From Euryarchaeota archaeon UBA13 (GTDB taxonomy: Archaea > Thermoplasmatota > Poseidoniia > Poseidoniales > Poseidoniaceae): DNA of 13,221 bases. Location: positions 1 to 13,221 of the forward strand of contig DAHU01000032.1 of NCBI GenBank assembly GCA_002495945.1, in the 5' to 3' direction. Numbering within the stretch: the first letter of the stretch is position 1; each line of letters begins with the position of its first letter. The notes under the pieces are model-generated. The model ran no database searches and was not told the origin of the DNA. It worked only from the letters and a program-made list of their open reading frames with translations. The translations under genes were made by a program, and so were the position numbers. Below are positions 1-6,970 of the stretch, in pieces.

Positions 1-50
1 ATTATGATTAATATTCCAATAGGTCCAATGATTTTACCTTTTATGTGCAT
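1..50 (-). CDS. N-terminal fragment of a possible membrane or exported protein (leaves the window)
   Basis: On the minus strand an ATG at 50-48 opens a frame that stays open to the left edge, giving MHIKGKIIGPIGILII. Short, basic and then hydrophobic, this looks like the start of a signal peptide or first membrane segment. It lies 20 bases after the stop of the hydrolase gene at 71 and in the same direction, so the two could share a transcript. The other two minus frames close within this stretch. Only 16 codons are visible, so the product cannot be named and the call rests on the shape of the N-terminus and the spacing alone. Confidence 0.4.
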   Translation of the reverse strand, partial: MHIKGKIIGPIGILII

Positions 51-70
51 GCTTTCAAATTCCTGGTTTC

Positions 71-2023
71 TTATGCAGGTATTGCTTGTTGATCCCACCA
101 TGGTGGAGCAAGGAACCACGATTCGTGAGAATTGGGCCTATCGATGATTGGTAAACCTATCATACCTCCATCAACACTAAGTCCACCGAGAGGATTGCTT
201 GCACATGGACTTGGCAAGTAGTCTTCACCAGTTTCAGTTAATTCGATTCGTAATGTGTGGCCTGCAGGTACAACTACATCGAGTGGATTGAATTCCATCA
301 GCATGGTATATGAGGAAAATGGCGCAGTAGGTTTTGCATCATAACCACCGTCACGGTAGCGAACATCCATGGTTGCATGTCCGAGCCTCAAATTATTTTC
401 ATTATCGTATAATGTGGCAAATATCTGCCCACCTTGACAGGCTTGGGTGGTTACATCTAAGTGAAGCGTGGGTAATCCGGAGATGTGAGTTAATCCGGTT
501 AATTCTTCACTGACTAAAGTCACTGATGAGCCTTGCCCGTTAACAGTGGTGCCAGTTACCGACCATGATGTGCCAATCTCTTGCATGTCCCAAATCATGT
601 CCGCTGGTGGCCATGTATCCTCAACATGCCATTTTCCATCATTGGTTTGGATTTGCACCATTGGTTCTGGTTCTTCGCCGATATCTTTCAAGTAGTAATT
701 GAACCATTGATACAATTCGACACCCCAATCCATTCTGCTCATGTTGGGATAGGCTTCTAATCCATATCCTGAACCTAACTCTGAATGTCTGTCAGGCTGG
801 TCTGGATAATTATGAGCCCATTGACCAGCGATGGCCCTAGCATTAATTCCTGCATCAATCATCATTTGGTAAGTGGGGAATGCGTGATACGGGTCGACAT
901 TCCAATCTTGCAAACCCCAAACTAGGTACACACTGCCACGATAATTTTCCAGTACGTCTGGTAAATGTCGGCGTTCATCCCAATAATCGTTCCATTGAGC
1001 ACCTCCAAACTCAGCACCCGCCCAAGTGGTTAACGGGTTAAGTGGACCAATCGCATCATCGGTACACATTCGAGAATCATCGTAACCTGCGTCGGCAGTG
1101 GCACCTTCGTACAGCACATCATACAGCATTGCTCTGGCTTCAGAAGAGCCGTTTCTGTAGAACATTTCCTGTACACCGATAGAACCAGAAATTGGAACAA
1201 TCGTTTTCAAGTGTTCACTTGGATTTTGGGCAGCTTCCCAATTGGTTGTTCCCGCATATGATTTGCCCATCAAGCCAACATTACCATTTGACCATTCTTG
1301 TTTACCCAACCAGTCAACGACGGCTTGAATGCCGATTTGCTCGCCCAACCCTTTCACATCTTGGCAATGAGTGGATTGACCGCTTCCGAATGTTGTGGCT
1401 TGAGCTAAGGCGTAGCCGTGTGGCAGGAATGTGTCGTAGACCCATTTACCGACGCCTCCGTCTGGTACAGTATTAGGATTTGAGTCCTCTCCAACTATTC
1501 CCTCGCCTCCAAAGTCATAGTATGGATGTATGGTCATAATTACTGGTACTTTCACGCCTTCCTCTACATCTGGTAGCCATAATGACACATGCATAAGATC
1601 TGGGCCTGGCGCTCCAGCATCCTGCTCACTTAGTGGAAGGTCGACTTCGACAAAGTGTTCTGTGTACGGCTGTGCCTCATATGTTCCATTCACCGGCAAC
1701 TGTGCGCGCATTGTGTCCATTGGTAAGTCCATTTTATGACGCATGTCGAGCGGCGTTTCCCACCATTCTCCTGAGAATGTATTACTGCTGTTTGAATCAT
1801 GAATGATAGTTTTACCAAAACTCATTGCCATTAGTAAGAATACTATTGATACCGCTACTGTAGAAATCATTGAGATATTTAATTCTCTTCGGCTGCTGAT
1901 AGGTAGTTCATCCACTAGTTCTGCAACATACACTTCTCCTTCAACTTGTGAAGTGTCAGCAGCCATGTCAGTCCGACACACTACTTGCTCATGAGTATGA
2001 CGCTTGGTTGTAGAATTATTCAT
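71..2023 (-). CDS. Membrane-anchored CocE/NonD family hydrolase (S15-like X-Pro dipeptidyl-peptidase or esterase)
   Basis: Serine hydrolase with an alpha/beta-hydrolase core; relatives cleave X-Pro dipeptides, cocaine-type esters or acylated amino compounds. Numbered from the ATG at 2023 (650 residues), the nucleophile motif GKSYAG puts Ser at 255, preceded by WSNGNVGLMG as is typical of the family. The likely acid is Asp373 in WGLQD and the base is His404 in GQWAH. A second half from about residue 480 to the end is beta-rich and fits the X-Pro dipeptidyl-peptidase C-terminal jelly-roll domain (HISGLPTLHLDV, then VVPAGHTLRIEL). The N-terminus has about 48 polar, acidic residues, then one hydrophobic span at about 50-71 with no cleavage site, so the enzyme is probably type II, facing outside. 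An in-frame TTG at 2044 would add 7 residues; ATG is preferred because TTG leaves only 3 bases to the divergent gene. Substrate is unknown; peptide scavenging is an inference. Confidence 0.87.
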   Translation of the reverse strand: MNNSTTKRHTHEQVVCRTDMAADTSQVEGEVYVAELVDELPISSRRELNISMISTVAVSIVFLLMAMSFGKTIIHDSNSSNTFSGEWWETPLDMRHKMDLPMDTMRAQLPVNGTYEAQPYTEHFVEVDLPLSEQDAGAPGPDLMHVSLWLPDVEEGVKVPVIMTIHPYYDFGGEGIVGEDSNPNTVPDGGVGKWVYDTFLPHGYALAQATTFGSGQSTHCQDVKGLGEQIGIQAVVDWLGKQEWSNGNVGLMGKSYAGTTNWEAAQNPSEHLKTIVPISGSIGVQEMFYRNGSSEARAMLYDVLYEGATADAGYDDSRMCTDDAIGPLNPLTTWAGAEFGGAQWNDYWDERRHLPDVLENYRGSVYLVWGLQDWNVDPYHAFPTYQMMIDAGINARAIAGQWAHNYPDQPDRHSELGSGYGLEAYPNMSRMDWGVELYQWFNYYLKDIGEEPEPMVQIQTNDGKWHVEDTWPPADMIWDMQEIGTSWSVTGTTVNGQGSSVTLVSEELTGLTHISGLPTLHLDVTTQACQGGQIFATLYDNENNLRLGHATMDVRYRDGGYDAKPTAPFSSYTMLMEFNPLDVVVPAGHTLRIELTETGEDYLPSPCASNPLGGLSVDGGMIGLPIIDRPNSHESWFLAPPWWDQQAIPA

Positions 2024-2033
2024 GAGTGAGATA

Positions 2034-2047
2034 GTTTTGGTCAAAAC
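2034..2047. promoter_or_regulatory. Inverted repeat between divergent starts (candidate operator)
   Basis: GTTTTG-GT-CAAAAC is a perfect 6-bp inverted repeat with a 2-bp centre. It ends exactly one base before the ATG of the prolyl isomerase (2048) and begins 11 bases upstream of the ATG of the hydrolase (2023). A dimeric regulator bound here would cover both start regions. An AT-rich stretch at 2012-2022 lies 26-36 bases before 2048 and could be the TATA box of the isomerase gene if its message is leaderless. Function is inferred from symmetry and position only; a 12-base symmetric match can arise by chance. Confidence 0.35.
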
Positions 2048-3028
2048 ATGCGAGGACGGATTGCGACAATCTTGGTTCTCAACTTCTTGTTGGTTTTAGT
2101 CCCAACTAATGTTTCAGGATTAGATGACGAACCAAGTTGGCGGTCAAATGGGATTGACCCGGGTAGCTGGACGGATGGTCCGGTAGAGGAAGCATCACCA
2201 ATGAATCGTTCTTACCAAGGTAATGCAGTCTTAGTTCTTGATGTGACATATCATACCGGACTACTTTCTTCTGAGACCTCCGGCACTATAACCATCGAGT
2301 TATTCGAAGCATGGGCTCCAATTACCACAAGCAATATCATTCAACACATTGAATCTGGCTTGTACGATGGAGTTTTCTTCCATCGAGTAGTTGACGATTT
2401 TGTTATACAATCTGGTGACCCAGAATGCAAAACCATCGGAACTTATCCAATAACTTCGCCACAATGTAGTAGTGGCGGGACCGGGGAAACAATCCCTCTT
2501 GAGCACAATGAGAATCTATCTCATGTTGACGGAGCCATTGGCATGGCTAGGGGCGCAGAGGAAGATTCTGCAGACTCGCAGTGGTATATTACGGATAATG
2601 CACAGCATGGCCTAGATCCAGAGAATAGGGAGGACGGCGGCTATGCTGTATTTGGTATTGTGAGGGACGGAATGACTCACGTGCGAGAAATTGCTAGTAC
2701 TCCTACCGTGACTAATCCAGGCAGTAATCAAGGGATTCAAAATCCAGGTCCGGATTTACTTGGTCGCCCAATTCAGGAGGTTTACATCGACGACATGAGA
2801 ATGCTGGGTGTAGCCGATCCAGACGGTACAATCCGATTTGGAGTTAGTGCGGAATCATCAGAGCCGTTTTTATCTGGTAAGTCATTGGGAATTGGTGGTT
2901 TAATCGCGCTGGGCATAATCCTATTGTTTATCGCTCGTATCGACCCGCCAACCACGCTTCATGACGATACAGTAGTTTCTTATGATGCAGTGCTGATTAA
3001 TGATGACGAGGTTCTCGACAGGGAATAA
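2048..3028 (+). CDS. Exported, membrane-anchored cyclophilin-type peptidyl-prolyl cis-trans isomerase
   Basis: Catalyses proline cis-trans isomerisation, here outside the membrane. Residues 1-24 are a signal peptide (basic start, hydrophobic 6-20, no lipobox cysteine). The cyclophilin domain spans about 60-255: FHRVVDDFVIQSGDP (111-125) holds the catalytic Arg113 and Gln121, GAIGMAR and SQWYIT (177-182) match the substrate-groove strands, and YAVFGIVRDGM (199-209) is the usual late motif. The position of human CypA Trp121 is His here, as in many prokaryotic members. Cys127 and Cys140 flank a loop and could form a disulfide. A hydrophobic span at about 278-297 anchors the C-terminus, leaving an acidic cytoplasmic tail of about 28 residues. 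No Shine-Dalgarno is visible. The GDSL-esterase gene follows after 30 bases, so an operon is likely; folding of neighbouring surface proteins is a plausible but untested role. Confidence 0.9.
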   Translation: MRGRIATILVLNFLLVLVPTNVSGLDDEPSWRSNGIDPGSWTDGPVEEASPMNRSYQGNAVLVLDVTYHTGLLSSETSGTITIELFEAWAPITTSNIIQHIESGLYDGVFFHRVVDDFVIQSGDPECKTIGTYPITSPQCSSGGTGETIPLEHNENLSHVDGAIGMARGAEEDSADSQWYITDNAQHGLDPENREDGGYAVFGIVRDGMTHVREIASTPTVTNPGSNQGIQNPGPDLLGRPIQEVYIDDMRMLGVADPDGTIRFGVSAESSEPFLSGKSLGIGGLIALGIILLFIARIDPPTTLHDDTVVSYDAVLINDDEVLDRE

Positions 3029-3058
3029 TCTTTCAACTTTGATTATAATAGCGCCACT

Positions 3059-5770
3059 ATGCGACTATCATCAGCACTGGTTCTACTGCTGTTAATCGCA
3101 TCTCTTCCTCTATCTTCCTCGGTAGAGGCCCGCTCAGTAAGTTTAGATATTTCAGTTGCCAAATTTGATTGGCAGTCAAATGAAACCATAGAGTTGAGTG
3201 TTGAAGTAGATAATGCAGCGTTTAATCAGCAATTTACCGCCCATTACGAGGTTGCAGGGATTGATGGCCTTGTTGTTCAGACTGGTGCTTATGATTTCCA
3301 ATCATCAGGACCTACGACACAGTTTCCACTTTATTTGAAGCATTTTTATGACTCTTCGAACTTTTATTTTGTGTCAATATCAATCAAAGATACATCACAA
3401 GTCACACTCACGACGGATGAAATTTCCTTCATGGTTTTCCAAAACACGAACATGCCGCAAATCGGTAACTTACTTGCCTTTGGAGATTCGCTAAGCGATA
3501 TGGGCAATGCTAAAGACAGCATCCTAAATGTCCCAGATGTCCCACCATATTGGCAGGGTAGATTTTCCAACGGGCCAGTCTGGTTAGAGTATGTTTCAAA
3601 CGCGTATGGAGTATCTACAACTGTTGGCTCGCTATCTGAACCAGGTGACAATCGGGCTTTTGGTGGCTCACAAACCGGGCAAGGATTCTCTTATGTTTTG
3701 CTCCCGAATGTCGGCACTCAAGTTTCAAATTACTTAGCTAATGTACAATCAACAATTGGTTCCAACGATGTGGTTTCACTTTGGGCAGGGGGTAATGACT
3801 TCCTCTATGGCACTGCCAATTCCGACACCATCGTAGCAAACATGGAATCTCATATTAGACAACTTGAAGCAGCGGGAGCAAGAGAATTCATCATCCCAAA
3901 TTTACCTCCATTGGAAAAAACGCCTGAGATACTCGGGAGAAGTCAGAGTCAGCAGAACAATATCGCCTCCGAAGTTGTGTCATACAATACCAAATTAGCC
4001 AATTTAGTCAACAATCTAAAGGCTGAACTTTCCATTGTTGTACACTATATTGATGCTTGGTCATTGTTCAACGATGTGGTTGAAAATAGTATGGCTTTAG
4101 GAATTACCAATACCCAAGATTCTGCTTGTAGTGCATCCTCAACCTTACTGCCGTTGCCAATTTGTAACAGTGCTTCGACAGTTGCTCAAAACCCTGACGA
4201 GTTCATATTTTTTGACAAGGCTCATCCAACTAGAGTCATGCATGAATTTATTTCTCATTTTGCCATTCAAGCTATCGGATTTCCGGATACCGATGGCGAT
4301 GGAATAATCGATTCAATTGACTTGTGTGAGTGGACAGAAAACCACCAATCAGCAGATTCCGATGGTTGTTCATGGGAGCAATTAGACGATGATTTTGATG
4401 GCGTTAACAATGGTAATGATTTATGCCCTCAAACCGTAATTGATGCCATTGTCGATGAACATGGTTGCTCGGCAGAGCAGCGTGATTCCGACAATGACGG
4501 CCTAAATGATGCAATCGATCCTTGTCCATTCAGTGAGCAAGTAAACGATCATGATTCAGATGGTTGTACAGATGACGTTGACTTTGACGATGATAACGAT
4601 TTGGTTTACGATGCGGATGACAATTGCCCACAGGGAATTATCGGAGTCCACGCTAATGATTTCGACAACGACGGTTGTTCGGACACCGAAGATTCGGACA
4701 TCGATGGTGATTTGTTGGATAATATCGACGAGTACGACATCGGTACAGATGAATACGATGAAGATACAGACGACGATGGCGTTATTGATGGTGTTGATAA
4801 ATTTCCATTGGACAATTCTGAGTGGCTGGATAGTGATTTGGATGGTTGTGGCGATAATTCCGACGAATTTCCTTATGATGAAACAGAATGTGTAGATTCT
4901 GATGGTGATGGCTTTGGTGACAATTACGACCAATTCCCTAACGACGCAACAGAATGGGTCGACTATGACGATGATGGTTTCGGGGACAATCGAGATGCCT
5001 GCCCGACAAGGTATGGATTATCTATCTCGCCCGAAGGCTGTCCTGACCGAGATGGTGATGGATTTTCGGATGCGACTGATTTATTCCCTGACGATATAGA
5101 TGACTGGGCTGACTCGGATGGTGATGGCTATGGTAACAACGCGGATGTCTTCCCTGAGGACCCGCTTGAATGGGCTGATTTTGATAATGATACATACGGT
5201 GATAATTCAGACAAATTCCCGAGCAATCCTCTTGAGTGGAATGATACCGATGGCGATACCGTAGGTGATAATAGCGACGCTTTCCCTTTTGATGCGTCGG
5301 AGTGGTTTGACACTGATCAAGATGGTTGTGGCGATAATGAAGACGTTTGGCCATTGGATGATCGAGAATGTTTCGATCGAGACGTTGATGGCATCGGCGA
5401 CAACCAAGATGCCTTTCCAGATGATAGAAGCGAGTGGAGTGATTTTGATGGTGATGGTTTGGGCGATAACAGTGATTTATTCCCAAATGATTCCAAAGCC
5501 AAATATGATGATGATGGCGATGGAGTGGCGAATTATTATGATCCTTTTCCAAACAATAGCAATATGGACTCTTGGTTTGATTTGGTGATACGGATTATAT
5601 TATTTGGTGGCCTTCTAGGACTGGGGATATTTGTTTACCAGCGCAGAAGTAGTGATTATGACGATAATTCTAGAATTGCTGTCAAAAGCGATGAAGAATT
5701 TTTGCTGGAAACAGGTGAATACCCGGTTGATAAGCCAACAGGTCCTCCACCACCGGGGTCATTTCAGTGA
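3059..5770 (+). CDS. Surface GDSL/SGNH esterase with TSP3-type calcium-binding stalk and C-terminal membrane anchor
   Basis: A 903-residue secreted hydrolase. Residues 1-24 form a signal peptide ending in VEA; 26-128 look like a beta-rich, Ig-like module. The GDSL domain covers about 135-405: FGDSLSDMGN with nucleophile Ser144, NRAFGG with Gly203, GGND with Asn246 and DKAHPT with Asp386 and His389, so all SGNH blocks are present. Spacing resembles the long GDSL lipases of plants and autotransporter esterases. Cys357 and Cys369 may pair. From 410 to 833 come Asp-rich thrombospondin type 3-like repeats, the early ones containing Cys and the later ones a regular 22-residue unit. A membrane span at about 840-861 is followed by RR and a tail of about 40 residues with GPPPPG. 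The start lies 30 bases after the isomerase stop, without a Shine-Dalgarno. The TATA-like TTATAATA at 3043-3050 is too close to the ATG to serve it, so co-transcription is likely. Substrate (lipid, polysaccharide ester or other) cannot be told. Confidence 0.9.
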   Translation: MRLSSALVLLLLIASLPLSSSVEARSVSLDISVAKFDWQSNETIELSVEVDNAAFNQQFTAHYEVAGIDGLVVQTGAYDFQSSGPTTQFPLYLKHFYDSSNFYFVSISIKDTSQVTLTTDEISFMVFQNTNMPQIGNLLAFGDSLSDMGNAKDSILNVPDVPPYWQGRFSNGPVWLEYVSNAYGVSTTVGSLSEPGDNRAFGGSQTGQGFSYVLLPNVGTQVSNYLANVQSTIGSNDVVSLWAGGNDFLYGTANSDTIVANMESHIRQLEAAGAREFIIPNLPPLEKTPEILGRSQSQQNNIASEVVSYNTKLANLVNNLKAELSIVVHYIDAWSLFNDVVENSMALGITNTQDSACSASSTLLPLPICNSASTVAQNPDEFIFFDKAHPTRVMHEFISHFAIQAIGFPDTDGDGIIDSIDLCEWTENHQSADSDGCSWEQLDDDFDGVNNGNDLCPQTVIDAIVDEHGCSAEQRDSDNDGLNDAIDPCPFSEQVNDHDSDGCTDDVDFDDDNDLVYDADDNCPQGIIGVHANDFDNDGCSDTEDSDIDGDLLDNIDEYDIGTDEYDEDTDDDGVIDGVDKFPLDNSEWLDSDLDGCGDNSDEFPYDETECVDSDGDGFGDNYDQFPNDATEWVDYDDDGFGDNRDACPTRYGLSISPEGCPDRDGDGFSDATDLFPDDIDDWADSDGDGYGNNADVFPEDPLEWADFDNDTYGDNSDKFPSNPLEWNDTDGDTVGDNSDAFPFDASEWFDTDQDGCGDNEDVWPLDDRECFDRDVDGIGDNQDAFPDDRSEWSDFDGDGLGDNSDLFPNDSKAKYDDDGDGVANYYDPFPNNSNMDSWFDLVIRIILFGGLLGLGIFVYQRRSSDYDDNSRIAVKSDEEFLLETGEYPVDKPTGPPPPGSFQ
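4286..5557 (+). repeat. TSP3-like Asp-rich coding repeats; regular 66-bp units from 4763
   Basis: Within the esterase gene, 4286-4762 encodes irregular, Cys-containing repeats of the DxDxDGxxDxxDxCP kind. From 4763 (residue 569) the unit settles to 22 residues (66 bp), consensus DxDGDGxGDNxDxFPxDxxEW. There are ten full units, one of them extended to 28 residues with two Cys (635-662), and a shortened last copy at 817-833. DxDxDG loops are calcium ligands in this family. Units differ at many third positions (GAT/GAC, GGT/GGC), so the array is diverged and not a recent duplication, although some pairs share longer identical DNA, such as ATGGTTGTGGCGATAAT near 4842 and 5322. Confidence 0.9.
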
Positions 5771-6919
5771 CTATTGAATACTGATATCAATGACGATGTG
5801 TCTTATGTGGGGTGCATACCACTTTACTTTTTCAACATGCTTTAGCTCGACATTGTTGTATTTTCCACAGGTCACAGCGTAGTCGGTAAATTTTTGTAAG
5901 CAATATTCAGTGAATGAGTTAATCTCAGTTTCTTTGACATTCATATGAATGTGAATAATTCCTCCAGACGTTTTCAAGCAATCTACTGCTAATTCCCAAG
6001 TATTTTCGGAAGAAGGGAGTATTCCCAAGTGAATACGGTCAGCAGTATCGACAAGGTTAGCCATTGTATGCAAATTGTCACCTTCAAGAATAGTTAAATT
6101 TTCAGTTACACCATTTAGCATTGCACCTTTTTTTAGTGCCGTAATTGAATTCGGATTTAATTCACATGCATAAACATGTTTTGCTTTGGAACGGACCAGC
6201 ATTGGCAGAGTGTAGTATCCAATTCCAGCAAAAGCGTCGATGACAATTTCATCCGCCATGTTGATATCACCTATTCTATGCCTTTCAGTGACATTTCCAG
6301 ATGAAAACATTACTTTGGTGACATCTAACCAGAATTTGACGCCGTGGTCGGAAAATTCGACTTCTCCATCCTCACCGTACACCATTTTAACTTGTGATGA
6401 ACGTATTTTATCATCAGCAATTTCAGCTTGTATAGCAAGTCTATTTACTCTTATTGAGTCAGCTATTATTTCCCATATCTGGTTACAGATGTCGTGGTAA
6501 GATGTTGTTACATTGCGCCATTCAATAGAGTTCATGGTATCATTAGGCAGGATTGCTAAATCTCCGTATAACTCCCACTTTTTGGGCAAATTATCCATCA
6601 TTTTTGTCGTGTAGGGGATTGATTTCTTTTCCAGTAATCGTCGTACGTGACTTACAATTTGTTGGGCCGGAATCAATCTTTGAGTATTTTTCACCAAGTC
6701 CAATTGTGTGATGCTAATACTATCATAGTCAAACCAATCAAACATGACCAGAGTTTCGGGTTTGTTGACTGGAATCGCGACTTGTGACCCTAATTCTTTG
6801 ATTTTGAATTCATGATTGAGTAACTTATTACTGGTCAGTTTTTCAATTATCTGAACAGCAATAGATTTGTCAACTAAAACACAATCTACATCGTTTTGAT
6901 GCATATCCTGTTCAGTCAT
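5771..6919 (-). CDS. taw2: TYW2/Taw2-family tRNA(Phe) aminocarboxypropyltransferase (wybutosine pathway)
   Basis: Predicted to transfer the aminocarboxypropyl group of S-adenosylmethionine to 4-demethylwyosine at position 37 of tRNA(Phe). The C-terminal half is a class I methyltransferase fold: DVTKVMFSSGNVTER at 199-213, the AdoMet loop DAFAGIGYYTLP at 228-239, ACELNP at 251-256, EGDN at 279-282, LGILPSSENTW at 298-308 and IIHIHMNV at 321-328, ending with VKWYAPHIRHIVIDI at 365-379. LGILPSSE takes the place of the NLP motif of the related m1G37 methyltransferase Trm5, which favours TYW2 over Trm5. The first 190 residues are poorly conserved and probably form the tRNA-binding N-terminal domains; 382 residues is a normal length. 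The start is ATG with no clear Shine-Dalgarno. The stop codon abuts that of the esterase gene on the other strand. Other wyosine genes (Taw1, Taw3) are not in the window. Confidence 0.87.
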   Translation of the reverse strand: MTEQDMHQNDVDCVLVDKSIAVQIIEKLTSNKLLNHEFKIKELGSQVAIPVNKPETLVMFDWFDYDSISITQLDLVKNTQRLIPAQQIVSHVRRLLEKKSIPYTTKMMDNLPKKWELYGDLAILPNDTMNSIEWRNVTTSYHDICNQIWEIIADSIRVNRLAIQAEIADDKIRSSQVKMVYGEDGEVEFSDHGVKFWLDVTKVMFSSGNVTERHRIGDINMADEIVIDAFAGIGYYTLPMLVRSKAKHVYACELNPNSITALKKGAMLNGVTENLTILEGDNLHTMANLVDTADRIHLGILPSSENTWELAVDCLKTSGGIIHIHMNVKETEINSFTEYCLQKFTDYAVTCGKYNNVELKHVEKVKWYAPHIRHIVIDISIQ

Positions 6920-6939
6920 GATAATTCCACAAGGGGAAT

Positions 6940-6949
6940 GAATTTCAAT
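6940..6949. promoter_or_regulatory. Candidate shared AT box between divergent genes
   Basis: GAATTTCAAT lies almost exactly midway between the TYW2 ATG (6919, minus) and the surface-protein ATG (6971, plus), about 21-31 bases upstream of each. That is where a TATA box would sit for two leaderless messages. The core GAATTTCAA reads TTGAAATTC on the other strand, so it could serve both directions. It is a weak match to archaeal TATA consensus and depends on the choice of 6971 as start. Confidence 0.25.
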
Positions 6950-6970
6950 GTCACTGTCTTAGCCCCTTAC

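Noticed and set aside
1..147. Plus-strand open frame entering from the left edge
   Set aside because: It overlaps the 3' end of the hydrolase gene by about 77 bases and has no recognisable features; the minus-strand start at 50 is a better explanation of the edge.
1192..1994. Three plus-strand frames (1192-1476, 1530-1739, 1803-1994) inside the hydrolase gene
   Set aside because: They are antisense shadows of a well-supported hydrolase, with no domain, signal or start context of their own.
3043..3050. TTATAATA as promoter for the GDSL esterase gene
   Set aside because: It is only 8 bases before the ATG, so a transcript started from it would begin inside the coding sequence; co-transcription with the isomerase gene is simpler.
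5022..5552. Minus-strand open frame of 176 codons rich in His, and the hydrophobic minus-strand frame at 4556-4933
   Set aside because: Both lie antisense to the Asp-rich repeats. Repeated GAT/GAC and GGT/GGC codons read backwards give His/Ile-rich frames with few stops; composition is extreme and there is no start context.
4763..5557. 66-bp periodic repeats as a possible CRISPR or DNA satellite
   Set aside because: The period matches an in-frame 22-residue protein unit, there are no constant repeats separated by unique spacers, and the copies diverge mainly at third positions.
5771..6919. Trm5 (tRNA m1G37 methyltransferase) annotation
   Set aside because: The NLP catalytic motif of Trm5 is replaced by LGILPSSE and the C-terminus matches TYW2; it remains a second choice only if the tree says so.
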